Assembly: GCF_017368475.1 (NCBI RefSeq)
Contig: NZ_JAFNJE010000015.1
Span: 34,011-98,010, forward strand
Direction of reading: 5' to 3'
From: Alteromonas sp. 5E99-2
GTDB lineage: Bacteria; Pseudomonadota; Gammaproteobacteria; Enterobacterales; Alteromonadaceae
DNA length: 64,000 nucleotides
Under the pieces are notes generated by a model. That model searched no databases. It saw only the letters and a list, made by a program, of their open reading frames with translations, and was not told the DNA's origin. Shown piece after piece: positions 54,816 through 63,919 of this stretch. How positions within the stretch are numbered: the stretch's first letter is position 1; every line of letters starts with the position of its first letter. Made by a program: the position numbers and the translations under genes.

Positions 54816-55542
54816 GAATGACTGTTCTTTAAATAATAACGCTTTTCTTATTAAGGGTTTAAAAGATTCAATGCCACTTTTGGGAGGCTATATTCCTGTG
54901 GCTATTTCGTTTGGAATTATCGCTACTCAGGCCAACTTTTCTCCTCTTGAAGCAACGCTCATTTCCTTGTTTATTTATGCTGGTGCTTCTCAATTTTTAT
55001 TAGTGGCCATGGTCGCTAGCGGGGCTTCGCTATGGCTAGCGGTATTAATGACCTTACTAATTAACGCGAGGCACCTAGTCTACGCACCAAATCTTGCTTT
55101 ATTCATACCGAATAAACGCTATTGGTGGTTGTTAATGTATGGTTTAACAGATCAAATTTATGCCTTAGCCCATACAAGGCTCCCTCATATTCCAGAACAA
55201 TATCGCAGTGCTTGGTTTATTAGTGCGTCGCTGCTTGCTTGGTTTAGTTGGGTAGCAGGAACCGCATTAGGTGCTGTTATCGGCGAGGAAGTCACGCAAA
55301 CATGGCCGACGTTAACCCAAGTGATGCCATTTGCGCTTCCCGCTCTTTTTATTGTGTTGTTGGCGCCTAAGTTTACGTCTCAGCTATGGTCGCTGACGTT
55401 GGGAGTGAGCATTGTTGTTGCACTTATGCTTTCGTTATTTGATATGACAAATTTGGCTATTCCCTCGGCCGCTCTATGTGGCGCATTATGTTATTTTCTA
55501 TTGGAAAAACAGTCACAAGGAGCACTAAGTAATGACGCTTGA
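54808..55542 (+). CDS. azlC: AzlC-family branched-chain amino-acid exporter, large subunit
   Basis: A 244-residue membrane protein with about seven hydrophobic segments, matching AzlC (IPVAISFGIIATQANFSPLEA, YAGASQFLLVAM, INARHLVYAPNLA). It exports branched-chain or related amino acids together with AzlD. The longest ORF begins at 54784, but ATG 54808, with AAGGA eight bases before it, overlaps the regulator stop as expected of coupled genes. It overlaps azlD by 11 bases. Confidence 0.88.
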   Translation: MNKNDCSLNNNAFLIKGLKDSMPLLGGYIPVAISFGIIATQANFSPLEATLISLFIYAGASQFLLVAMVASGASLWLAVLMTLLINARHLVYAPNLALFIPNKRYWWLLMYGLTDQIYALAHTRLPHIPEQYRSAWFISASLLAWFSWVAGTALGAVIGEEVTQTWPTLTQVMPFALPALFIVLLAPKFTSQLWSLTLGVSIVVALMLSLFDMTNLAIPSAALCGALCYFLLEKQSQGALSNDA

Positions 55543-55870
55543 AATCGCCTTTGCTATTTTTGTGTGCGCAATCGGCACCTTTGCAATGCGATGTATCCCT
55601 CTTATTTGGATGCGTCGACACTTAGAAAAACAACAGCAAACTGATCAAGAAGTTGTGCCACCAGTTTGGCTGGGGTTAATTGGTTCTTTGATGATAGCCG
55701 GTATGTTGGGCTCTTCACTTGTTCCGGTGCGTGGTGACTGGGTGGGTGCTTTGTCTACCTTGGTTGGTGTAATCGCTACTATTATGGTGTGGCTTCGCTA
55801 TCGTTCGTTGGGGTTGCCTGTGTTTTTAGGTGTACTGGCATTTGGCGTAGTTGCATTGATTTTTAGGTAG
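55532..55870 (+). CDS. azlD: AzlD-family exporter small subunit
   Basis: A 112-residue protein with four hydrophobic segments, as usual for AzlD (FAMRCIPLIWMRRHL, PPVWLGLIGSLMIAGML). It partners AzlC. The start overlaps the azlC end by 11 bases, so the two are translated together. Confidence 0.87.
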   Translation: MTLEIAFAIFVCAIGTFAMRCIPLIWMRRHLEKQQQTDQEVVPPVWLGLIGSLMIAGMLGSSLVPVRGDWVGALSTLVGVIATIMVWLRYRSLGLPVFLGVLAFGVVALIFR

Positions 55871-55918
55871 GGATAAAAGCTATCTGAAGCCCGCTAAAAC
55901 TGTTAATCTAAACACTAT

Positions 55919-55937
55919 AATAATATCCATTATCATT
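55919..55937 (+). promoter_or_regulatory. Fur-box-like site upstream of the PepSY gene
   Basis: On the minus strand it reads AATGATAATGGATATTATT, 17 of 19 identical to the site at 7037-7055. It is 12 bases upstream of the start codon, where a bound Fur would block initiation. Confidence 0.5.
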
Positions 55938-55949
55938 TGCGTTGAAGGC

Positions 55950-57140
55950 ATGTCTAACAAGAAATCTGGTTTAAAAAAACTCTATAATTGGCATGCGTGG
56001 GTAGGGTTTCAATTAGCGTTATTGATGTTTGTGGTGTTAGCTACAGGTACTATAGCAACCTTATCCAATGAAATTGATTGGCTTATTTTTCCTGAGTTGA
56101 GATCAAGCGAAAAACCAGATGATGCGCCTGCGGCTATGGGAATAGAAGAGTGGGTTGCAACCTACCAGTCAATTCACTCTGCGTACCCTGATACTGAAAT
56201 TACTTCCATAGTTCAGCTAGATTCAGAATATTTGTCTACGCGGGCGGTACTTAAGTCAGATGCTTTGCATAATCGCTTTGTACAAATCGACCCTTGGACC
56301 CATGAAATCAAAGGCGATATGCCAAGGCTCACTGTTCAGCGATTTTTCAGAGATTTTCATCGTTATTTATTTATGTCTGCGTTTCCGGGGCTACTTATTG
56401 TCGGTCCGTTATCCATTGTTCTTTTAATTTCTATTTATACAGGCTTAAAAACCACGAGGAATTGGCGAAAAGCGTTGTGGCGCATACGATTCGACCAAGG
56501 AAAACGAATACTCCTCAGTGATCTTCATAAAGTCATGGGATTGTGGGGAATATGGTTTTCTATCCTAATGGCTGTTACCGGCGCTTGGTATTTTTATGAA
56601 TTTGGTAATGCCATTGCTCAATCACCTATCGAGCCTAAAGGGCCTAAAATAGAACAGCTTGAAACAGAAAAACCGATCATTTTTTCAGTTGATGAGTTTA
56701 GAAAAATTGTTACAAAAGCATACGATACTCATGAAAACTGGGAAATAACCGCTTTATTCATGCCTACGTCAAATACAGCGCCTATTCAACTTAGAGGCGT
56801 CAGTAAAAATAACCCCGTTATTCGAAATCGCGCTCTGAGGGTTTACATTCACCCTGAAACATTCGATGTGGTAGAGGCGTGGTCACCAGATACAATAAGT
56901 ACCCAAGCTTATATTAATGAATATGCAGATCCGCTTCATTTTGGTGACTTTGGAGGCTTTTGGCTTAAGTTGCTGTGGTTTGTCTTTGGTATTGCGCTCA
57001 CGGCTATGTCGTTCACTGGCGTATTAATGACATGGAAGCGAACTGGAATGTCGACCCTCACTAAAGTACAAAAACGCACCTTGCCAATATTGCTTTTGTC
57101 TGTGGTGTTTTTCTGCTTCTATGTGCCCAATTATTTGTAA
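55950..57140 (+). CDS. PepSY-associated membrane protein (PiuB-like)
   Basis: A 396-residue inner-membrane protein of about four TM segments. The N-terminal YNWHAWVGFQLALLMFVVLATG, the HRYLFMSAFPGLLIVGPLS and LHKVMGLWGIWFSILMAVTGAWYF segments are family landmarks, with conserved His. PepSY-TM proteins of this type are often linked with siderophore or iron reduction. A Fur-like site lies directly in front, consistent with iron regulation. A hairpin (57139-57170) follows the stop. Confidence 0.82.
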   Translation: MSNKKSGLKKLYNWHAWVGFQLALLMFVVLATGTIATLSNEIDWLIFPELRSSEKPDDAPAAMGIEEWVATYQSIHSAYPDTEITSIVQLDSEYLSTRAVLKSDALHNRFVQIDPWTHEIKGDMPRLTVQRFFRDFHRYLFMSAFPGLLIVGPLSIVLLISIYTGLKTTRNWRKALWRIRFDQGKRILLSDLHKVMGLWGIWFSILMAVTGAWYFYEFGNAIAQSPIEPKGPKIEQLETEKPIIFSVDEFRKIVTKAYDTHENWEITALFMPTSNTAPIQLRGVSKNNPVIRNRALRVYIHPETFDVVEAWSPDTISTQAYINEYADPLHFGDFGGFWLKLLWFVFGIALTAMSFTGVLMTWKRTGMSTLTKVQKRTLPILLLSVVFFCFYVPNYL

Positions 57141-57170
57141 AGGAATCTAGCTCCCCTTCTAGGCTCCTTT
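57139..57170 (+). terminator. Terminator after the PepSY gene
   Basis: AAAGGAATCTAG (57139-57150) pairs with CTAGGCTCCTTT (57159-57170) at 10 of 12 positions, with an eight-base loop. The stem includes the last two bases of the stop codon, and a short T-rich end follows. Confidence 0.6.
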
Positions 57171-57286
57171 GTTCTAATTGAATTAACATGCGACAAAACC
57201 AAGTGTTGTAAAGAGCATAAAATAAGATGTACCCTTTGTGTATTTTTTGACCTGTTGTTCTTTTGTAAATGGTAGAAGGATTTGTC

Positions 57287-58846
57287 ATGGCACTGTTAAT
57301 ATTCAATTTTGATGGAACGGGTAATGAACCTGTCGATGCGCATCAGACGGTAAAGAAAGGTAAAAAAGAAGACGACAACATTACTAACATACTGAAATTT
57401 CATTTCTTATGTGGTGGAAACCTTCATTTCGACCAAAGGTATGGTGAATCAAGTCATGGCTCAATCAAGCAATGTTTTTACTACCAAGGTGTAGGGACCT
57501 ATGGAGATTGGTTGTCACGACTGGTTAATCAAGGCGTTTCGCCAGAGTCTAGAGATATAGCGACAATTTTGAATCGTGCGTATGCTGATTTTAACCAAAG
57601 TTACCAAATAGGGGATACAGTTATCGTTACTGGGTTCTCTCGAGGTGCAGCTATTGCTCGTCGTTTTTGTTCTAAACTAATAGAAAAATCGTCCTATTTA
57701 ACTGATGGCTGTGATAGTTTTATTCATTTGGCAGTGTTCGACACTGTTGCCAGTATTGGCTTGCCGAACTTAAGCCAGTCGGATCGGCCTGATTATGATG
57801 TAGTATTTGAAAAAGGCTGTACGCTTTCGCCTTTAATCAAACAAGCTGTACACATGGTAAGCTTAGATGACAAGCGCAAAGCATTTCAACCAACGCTAAT
57901 GAATTATGACCCAAGTAGAATTGTTGAGTTGTGGTTTGCTGGTGCTCATAGCGATGTCGGAGGAGGCTACTATCGAGATGGTTTATCGGATATCAGTTTA
58001 ACGTATCTTATTGAATGGATTGCGTTTCAAGTGAAGTCTCATAACCTTATTGATCCCGCATTAAAGTTACCGGATGAAAACGCATTAAACGCCCTTTTAC
58101 CCGACAAATTAATTAATAAAATTGGTCTTGATGATATACGCCGAGCACCGAATGAACTAGGTAAGAATCATCAACAAGATAGGTGGCCAATTGGTGATTG
58201 GCTAACTTTAGAAGATCGTATTTGCTGTGTGATTGAACAGGACCAAATATCCACTAAACAAGCTCCTATTATTCACTATTCGATTGTAAATAGAATTGCC
58301 TTTGATAAGGATTACCGACCTAAATCACTAATGAATTTAACCCACCAAGTTTGGTGTAGCTTTAGCCAAGCCAATGAAATGGGAAAAGGTATTAGTGATT
58401 ATTTCGACAACCCTAGATCCAATTGGTATGCATTAGAGGTAGGAGAGTCAATGACCGTCAGTGTAGAGTCAGCGTCTTTATATACCCATTCAGGCATCTT
58501 GGTGGAGCAAGGCGAATCTTATGACGTATCCTCAGCCCCATCAGATACCTGGACAGATGGAAGTATCACTTGTGATGCCAATGGTTGGACAATAGATGAT
58601 GAAGAGCTAGGTTGGAAAGGTATCCCGATAAAAGTCGCAAGAAAACTGCGACGAGTACCTAAAGCAGACTGGTTTACTTTGTGCATTAGTATCGGGCGAG
58701 ACGATGAACTAGCCGAAAAAATGGGATGTTCTGGTGTTTACACTGTTAAAAAGAAGGGCGAACTTACCTTTTTTGCAAACGATATAGTGTCGAAAATGGC
58801 AAACAATATGGGTACTGTTGATGCCATTGTCACTCGTATAGCCTAA
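57287..58846 (+). CDS. DUF2235 alpha/beta hydrolase, Tle1-like phospholipase
   Basis: A 519-residue lipase-like protein. It opens LIFNFDGTGNEP, contains the nucleophile elbow GFSRGAAIAR (Ser at about 118), and has the family block WFAGAHSDVGGGYYRDG for the Asp and His. Tle1 phospholipase effectors of type VI secretion share this core. About 180 residues after the core are less familiar. ATG 57287 is preferred to 57269 because AGAAGG lies seven bases before it. No VgrG, PAAR or immunity gene is adjacent; the stop overlaps the convergent GntR gene by four bases. Confidence 0.82.
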   Translation: MALLIFNFDGTGNEPVDAHQTVKKGKKEDDNITNILKFHFLCGGNLHFDQRYGESSHGSIKQCFYYQGVGTYGDWLSRLVNQGVSPESRDIATILNRAYADFNQSYQIGDTVIVTGFSRGAAIARRFCSKLIEKSSYLTDGCDSFIHLAVFDTVASIGLPNLSQSDRPDYDVVFEKGCTLSPLIKQAVHMVSLDDKRKAFQPTLMNYDPSRIVELWFAGAHSDVGGGYYRDGLSDISLTYLIEWIAFQVKSHNLIDPALKLPDENALNALLPDKLINKIGLDDIRRAPNELGKNHQQDRWPIGDWLTLEDRICCVIEQDQISTKQAPIIHYSIVNRIAFDKDYRPKSLMNLTHQVWCSFSQANEMGKGISDYFDNPRSNWYALEVGESMTVSVESASLYTHSGILVEQGESYDVSSAPSDTWTDGSITCDANGWTIDDEELGWKGIPIKVARKLRRVPKADWFTLCISIGRDDELAEKMGCSGVYTVKKKGELTFFANDIVSKMANNMGTVDAIVTRIA

Positions 58847-59553
58847 CTTAAATGCATGTTTTGAGATTGTCGCTTACTCAAATAAGTAATAAAACCATCG
58901 CTCAGCTGATTGGCATGTTGTTGTGCTAGCTTGTCTGCAAGATTGCAATTTTTATTTTCAATGGCTTCGATGATCAAATCATGATTGTCCACCATCTCTG
59001 GAGGAGGATTGTCGTCGAACAGGCGATAATAAATTCGCAATGTTCGTTTTCCTTCGTCTAATAACCGTTTGTACATTAATGTAAAGTAGCTGTTCTTTGA
59101 CGCTTCACTTATGGCCATGTGGAATGCATGGTTAGAATCTATCATAGCTACTACGTCATGGGAGCGAACCGCTTCTTTAAACTGCTGATTTTTATCTTTT
59201 ATAATTTGTAAGTCTATATCTGTGTGGTTCTCGGCAGCCAAGCGTGTCACCGCTCTTTGCACTAAATCAAGAGCATCCATAAATTTAGGAAAGTCCTCTA
59301 GAGCCAAGGGAGATACTTGAGAGTTTTTATTAGGCAGAGTTTTAATTAGGCCATCTGCCGCTAGACGTATAAAAGCCTCTCTAACCGGCGACCGTGACAC
59401 ATTAAAGCGTTTGGCCATACTGTTTTCATCAATGGTACTACTAGGCGCTAATACTAGGGTGAGTATTTCTTCTCTGATCGTTTCGTAAATGGTAACGGCA
59501 TTGGATACCTTGTTAGTAGGGGCTGAGCTGTTAGACATAATTTGGTTCGACAA
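58843..59553 (-). CDS. GntR/FadR-type transcriptional regulator (FCD domain)
   Basis: A 236-residue regulator. The GntR helix-turn-helix spans about 20-85 (REEILTLVLAPSSTIDENSM, NVSRSPVREAFIRLAADGLI) and the FCD ligand domain about 95-225 (helical, with metal-binding His and Asp residues such as FHMAISEAS). FCD regulators respond to organic acids or sugar acids. It is convergent with the DUF2235 gene; the NhaC and transaminase genes are beyond the SulP gene and could be targets. Confidence 0.88.
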   Translation of the reverse strand: MSNQIMSNSSAPTNKVSNAVTIYETIREEILTLVLAPSSTIDENSMAKRFNVSRSPVREAFIRLAADGLIKTLPNKNSQVSPLALEDFPKFMDALDLVQRAVTRLAAENHTDIDLQIIKDKNQQFKEAVRSHDVVAMIDSNHAFHMAISEASKNSYFTLMYKRLLDEGKRTLRIYYRLFDDNPPPEMVDNHDLIIEAIENKNCNLADKLAQQHANQLSDGFITYLSKRQSQNMHLS

Positions 59554-59653
59554 GTGTTATCTCTCTTCCCGTATTATAAAGGGGATAAAACGAATAAGCA
59601 GTAATATCGATCGCTTTGGGTCACTCCAACATGCTTTTGGATTGAATTGTGCG

Positions 59654-61348
59654 TTATTCATTCAAATTCTCGAGATGGTTCATGGCTTGATCTGCGGTAA
59701 AGAACAACTTCCCTGGAGGCAATATTTGCAAAATGTCAGTTAGTTTTAATTTATCTTGAATAATGCCTTTTACGTCTGACAAGTGTAGTGTGATATTCGC
59801 TTCTCTTAAGTTTAGTATAAGGGCTTCGAGTGTCTCTAGTGCACTTTCATCAATAGAATTAACCGAACTAAAAAGTAACACTAGGTGTTTAACTTCTGGG
59901 CTTTGTTTACATCGATCAATAATATAGTTTTCAATGTATTGAACATTGGCAAAAAACAAGTTTTCGTCAATTCTCAAATATACAGTGTGTTTTTGTGTTT
60001 TCACATTAAGGCGATTCACATTTCTGAAATACCCTCCTTCTGCCCTCCCAACTTCTGCAATATGGGGGTGAGTAGTTCGGTGTATGAACAATACCATAGA
60101 GCAGGCAATGCCCGCCCAAATTCCAATTTCTACTCCAAAAAATAAAGAACTTAGAAAGGTAAATAATAAACTGATGGCATCGGCCTTGTTAAACACCCAA
60201 CAACGTCGAATATGTTTGAAATCTATCATAGGTAACACAGACGTGATTACAATAACCCCTAACACAGCCTTGGGCAGGTTAATTAGGTATGGGGTAACAA
60301 ACAATAAACTAATGACTAACACTGCCGCGGATATTAGATTTGCCGCTTGTGTAACCGCACCGGATGCATAATTCACCATAGAGCGACTGACACTGCCTGC
60401 TAATGCAAATGAGCCTATTAGAGACGAACCAATATTGGCCGCGCCCAACGCTAACAACTCTTGATTTGAGTTCAGTTTTTCACGTCTTTTACTGGCAAGG
60501 GTAACTCCAGTAGCAATGCTGGTTAAAAAACAAATTAGGGCTATGGATGCTGCAGGAAAAGCCAATTCTGGCCAGCGGTTAATGTTCAAAATATTTAAGT
60601 TAATAGTGGGTAACGAATCAGGAATTTGACCTATAACGGCTATATTGTAGTTGTCTTGCATGTGGAATTGGTCTACTAAAAATATGCTAATGATAATCAG
60701 TAAAACTGGGCTAGATTTGCTTAACGCTAAGGCAACAGGGCCCGTTAATTTTAGCTTTTTTAATAAAGCAGGGAGGAGTGACTGGCTAGACCAAAGTAAG
60801 ATCATTCCCAGAATACTTAAAGCCATCACTGCCAAATTGGTTTGATCCAAGTGGACGCCTGTAAAGAGCAACGCATCCTTAAAGGACAAGCCACTATTAG
60901 GCTGCAAACCCAGAATAATAGGAATTTGACTACTTGCTATAATGATAGCAGACGCGCTAGTAAAGCCACTGATGACCGGTTTACTGATAAAAGTAGTTAA
61001 ACTCCCTAGCCGCAACAAGCTGAGTAGTGACAAAAATAACCCTGTTAAAATAGTGAGATTGGCACCTAGATTTATATACTCTTGAGTGGTTTGCGGTGCT
61101 AACTTGGTTATCGATGAACCTATCAATAAACTTATCAGTGCAGCTGGGCCAACAACTAATGTACGGCTACTCCCTAAGCAGGCATAAATCAACAAAGGTA
61201 AAATCGCCGCGTATAAGCCATATTCTGGTGGAAACCCTGCAAGTTGGGCATAGGCTAATGACTGGGGGAGAGCAATACTTGCGGTTACTAACCCCGCCAC
61301 ACAGTCTCCAACAAACATACTTGAATTGTAATTTTTGAACCAAGTCAT
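59654..61348 (-). CDS. SulP-family anion transporter with STAS domain
   Basis: A 564-residue transporter with about ten to twelve TM segments (residues 10-410; VTASIALPQSLAYAQLAGFPPEYGLYAA is the SulP signature, shortened here) and a C-terminal STAS domain (about 445-560, VKHLVLLFSSVNSIDESALETLEALI). It carries sulfate, bicarbonate or another anion. The start at 61348 is divergent from nhaC across 142 bases. Confidence 0.87.
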   Translation of the reverse strand: MTWFKNYNSSMFVGDCVAGLVTASIALPQSLAYAQLAGFPPEYGLYAAILPLLIYACLGSSRTLVVGPAALISLLIGSSITKLAPQTTQEYINLGANLTILTGLFLSLLSLLRLGSLTTFISKPVISGFTSASAIIIASSQIPIILGLQPNSGLSFKDALLFTGVHLDQTNLAVMALSILGMILLWSSQSLLPALLKKLKLTGPVALALSKSSPVLLIIISIFLVDQFHMQDNYNIAVIGQIPDSLPTINLNILNINRWPELAFPAASIALICFLTSIATGVTLASKRREKLNSNQELLALGAANIGSSLIGSFALAGSVSRSMVNYASGAVTQAANLISAAVLVISLLFVTPYLINLPKAVLGVIVITSVLPMIDFKHIRRCWVFNKADAISLLFTFLSSLFFGVEIGIWAGIACSMVLFIHRTTHPHIAEVGRAEGGYFRNVNRLNVKTQKHTVYLRIDENLFFANVQYIENYIIDRCKQSPEVKHLVLLFSSVNSIDESALETLEALILNLREANITLHLSDVKGIIQDKLKLTDILQILPPGKLFFTADQAMNHLENLNE

Positions 61349-61490
61349 CTGTCGCTGTTCCTCGATTTAGAAATTAAGCCTACCTTGGTACCCTTTATAC
61401 CTCAACAATTTATATTGTGTACAGCTTTGTCGACATCATGATTTTGTCTTGATATGCTTTGGGCACTTAATGTTGATAGGTGATGATCAG

Positions 61491-62966
61491 ATGAAAAAAC
61501 TTTGTCAGCCAAGTTGGCAAATTGCGTTGATACCTATTATGAGTACGTTAGCCATATTGATGGTGCAAATTTTAGTATTTGGAGGGGCACCGCATATCCC
61601 TCTTATCTTAGGTATTGGTATTACCGCCATCTTTGGGATTTTACACGGGCATAAATGGTCAGATTTACAACAGGGAATGTTGTCAAGTGTAGCTGTCTCT
61701 TTACCTGTACTCGGAATATTTATGGTTGTGGGTATGACTATAGGTACTTGGATTGCCAGTGGAACAGTGCCATTTTTAACTAAAATTGGCTTGGAAATTT
61801 TAACCCCTGCAGGCTTTTTACCCCTCACTTGTATCATTTGCGCCATTGTCTCGGTATTTACGGGAACCTCTTGGGGCACTGTGGGCACAATTGGTTTAGC
61901 ATTACTTGGGATAGGTGAAAGTTTAGGCATACCCAGCTACTTTACTGCAGGCGCGATTGTTTCTGGCGCTTGGTTTGGAGATAAAATGTCTCCATTATCT
62001 GATACCACTAATTTTACGGCAGCCATTACGGGCACTAACCTCTACGCACATATGCGTAATATGTTACCTACAACTTTTCCTGCGCTTGTTGTTTCTTTGG
62101 TTATTTATACCTATTTGGGACATGCCTACACTAGTAGCTTGGCTGAGTTGGGTAATATGGAGGTCTTGGATAGAGTATTGACCGAGTCCTTTGTACTCAA
62201 TCTTTGGGTGCTATTACCGCCTGTGGCAATAGGTATTTGTATTTGGAAAAAGGTAGAGCCCATGCCTTGTATGTTTCTAGGTGTGTTAATGGCGAGTTTG
62301 ATCGCATTTTTTGTACAAGGTATGCCAGTAAACGAAATTTTGCAGGTAATGATGAGTGGTTACGTTAGCGATAGTGGTAATCCTGCCATAGATACTTTGC
62401 TGTCTAAAGGTGGGCTTATGTCTATGACATGGGTGATTACTCTTATTATGATAGCTATGGCATTTGGAGGTATGTTGCAAAAAACGGGATGTTTTGAAGC
62501 CATTTTATCTAGTGTAATGCCTTTTCTTAAAGGGCGCATCGGCTTAGTGTTTGCCACTATGTTTGCAACTGTTGGTTTTAACTTTGCTAGCAATGCGTTT
62601 ATTGCTTACACCGTACCAGGGCGAATGTTCACGCCCGCATTTAGGGGACAGGGATTAGCAAGCAGTAATGTCTCTAGAATATTAGAGGATGGAGCGACTA
62701 TGAGTGCTCCACTTATCCCATGGAACTCAGGTGCCGTGTTTGTATCTAGCACGTTAGGCATCCCTACTGTGCTTTATGCGCCTTTTGCATTTTGTAACTG
62801 GATATCTTTTCTTATCAATTTATTTTGGGGCATAACTGGCTGGTTTATTCCCAAAGCCTCAGAGCAAGAAATTCAACATTGGTGTCAGCAAAAGTCGCTC
62901 ATTTTGTTTGAGGGCAATATGGTGGAAGCATCGCCTGAAAACACCCAAACGCTATTGATTAAGTAG
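61491..62966 (+). CDS. nhaC: NhaC-family Na+/H+ antiporter
   Basis: A 491-residue inner-membrane antiporter with about 12 TM helices. The pattern TGTSWGTVGTIGLALLGIGE and AIVSGAWFGDKMSPLSDTTN is diagnostic of NhaC. ATG 61491 has AGGTGA upstream and removes 14 residues from the longest ORF. The aminotransferase gene follows with a 23-base gap on the same strand. NhaC relatives also exchange malate or amino acids for Na+/H+; the substrate here is open. Confidence 0.88.
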   Translation: MKKLCQPSWQIALIPIMSTLAILMVQILVFGGAPHIPLILGIGITAIFGILHGHKWSDLQQGMLSSVAVSLPVLGIFMVVGMTIGTWIASGTVPFLTKIGLEILTPAGFLPLTCIICAIVSVFTGTSWGTVGTIGLALLGIGESLGIPSYFTAGAIVSGAWFGDKMSPLSDTTNFTAAITGTNLYAHMRNMLPTTFPALVVSLVIYTYLGHAYTSSLAELGNMEVLDRVLTESFVLNLWVLLPPVAIGICIWKKVEPMPCMFLGVLMASLIAFFVQGMPVNEILQVMMSGYVSDSGNPAIDTLLSKGGLMSMTWVITLIMIAMAFGGMLQKTGCFEAILSSVMPFLKGRIGLVFATMFATVGFNFASNAFIAYTVPGRMFTPAFRGQGLASSNVSRILEDGATMSAPLIPWNSGAVFVSSTLGIPTVLYAPFAFCNWISFLINLFWGITGWFIPKASEQEIQHWCQQKSLILFEGNMVEASPENTQTLLIK

Positions 62967-62989
62967 TCATTTTTACTTTGGAGAACAAC

Positions 62990-63919
62990 GTGAAAGCAAC
63001 AACGGTGGCATATGTGCCCTCAACCCATGATAGTGAAAATGATCCTCGCAATGAGCATATAAAAATTTATGTGAATGGTGAGTTAGTTGACAAAGAAGAT
63101 GCGAAAGTTTCTGTTTACGATAGTGGCTTTTTACTAGGTGACGGCGTATGGGAAGGCTTGCGTTTGTACAAAGGGAAGTTAGCTTTCCTTGATGAGCATT
63201 TAGAGCGTTTATATGAGTCAGCTTATTTTCTAGATATAGACATTGGCGTAAGCCGCGACGAAATGAAAGCTATTTTACAGCAAACTCTAGACGCTAATGA
63301 CATGACAGATAATGTACATGTACGTTTAATGGTGAGCCGAGGTAAAAAGACGAAACCTTTCCAAGACCCTCGCTTAAGTATTTTTGGATCCACTATAGTG
63401 GTGATTGCTGAGCATAGCGTGATTAACTTAGAAACTGCTAATAGTGGTGTAACTTTACATACTGTACCAATTGTTAGAGGACTACCTACTACTCAAGATC
63501 CTAAATTGAATTGCCATAACAAATTGAACTGTATAACGGCTCTTAATCACGCTTTGAAAGCAGGCGCTAACGAAGCATTAATGCTCGACCCTCATGGTTT
63601 TGTGAATACTTCTAATTCTTGTAACTTTTTTATTGTCCGTAAAGGTGAACTTTGGACTTCATCTGGAGACTATTGCATGAATGGTATTACCCGTAAAAAA
63701 GTTATAGAGATCTGTGAGGAAAACGGGATCCCTATTAAATTGAAAAATTATTCTTTGTACGAAACTTATTCTGCTGACGAAGCGTTTTTAACAGGAACGT
63801 TTGCAGGGCAAACGCCAGTTACTGAAATAGATGGAAGGCAAATAGGTGATGGTAAAATAGGCTCAGTGTTAGCTAAAATCAAAGCGTTATACAAACAAAA
63901 AGCGACTAGGGCGTGTTGA
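62990..63919 (+). CDS. Class IV aminotransferase (BCAT/DAAT fold)
   Basis: A 309-residue PLP enzyme of fold type IV. YDSGFLLGDGVWEGLRLYKG and the Lys in HNKLN (about K178) fit the family. The usual Glu that holds the PLP ring nitrogen (as in TEGSSSNxF) is replaced: the segment reads GFVNTSNSCNFF, with Thr at about 207. Amino acceptor and donor are therefore not predictable from close family members. GTG 62990 with GGAG upstream is preferred to TTG 62978. It follows nhaC in the same operon. Confidence 0.82.
   Translation: MKATTVAYVPSTHDSENDPRNEHIKIYVNGELVDKEDAKVSVYDSGFLLGDGVWEGLRLYKGKLAFLDEHLERLYESAYFLDIDIGVSRDEMKAILQQTLDANDMTDNVHVRLMVSRGKKTKPFQDPRLSIFGSTIVVIAEHSVINLETANSGVTLHTVPIVRGLPTTQDPKLNCHNKLNCITALNHALKAGANEALMLDPHGFVNTSNSCNFFIVRKGELWTSSGDYCMNGITRKKVIEICEENGIPIKLKNYSLYETYSADEAFLTGTFAGQTPVTEIDGRQIGDGKIGSVLAKIKALYKQKATRAC

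Noticed and set aside
61400..61440. TTGTGTACAG-like sequence as a GntR operator before nhaC
   Set aside because: Only half of a dyad is present and no second copy exists near the regulator gene.
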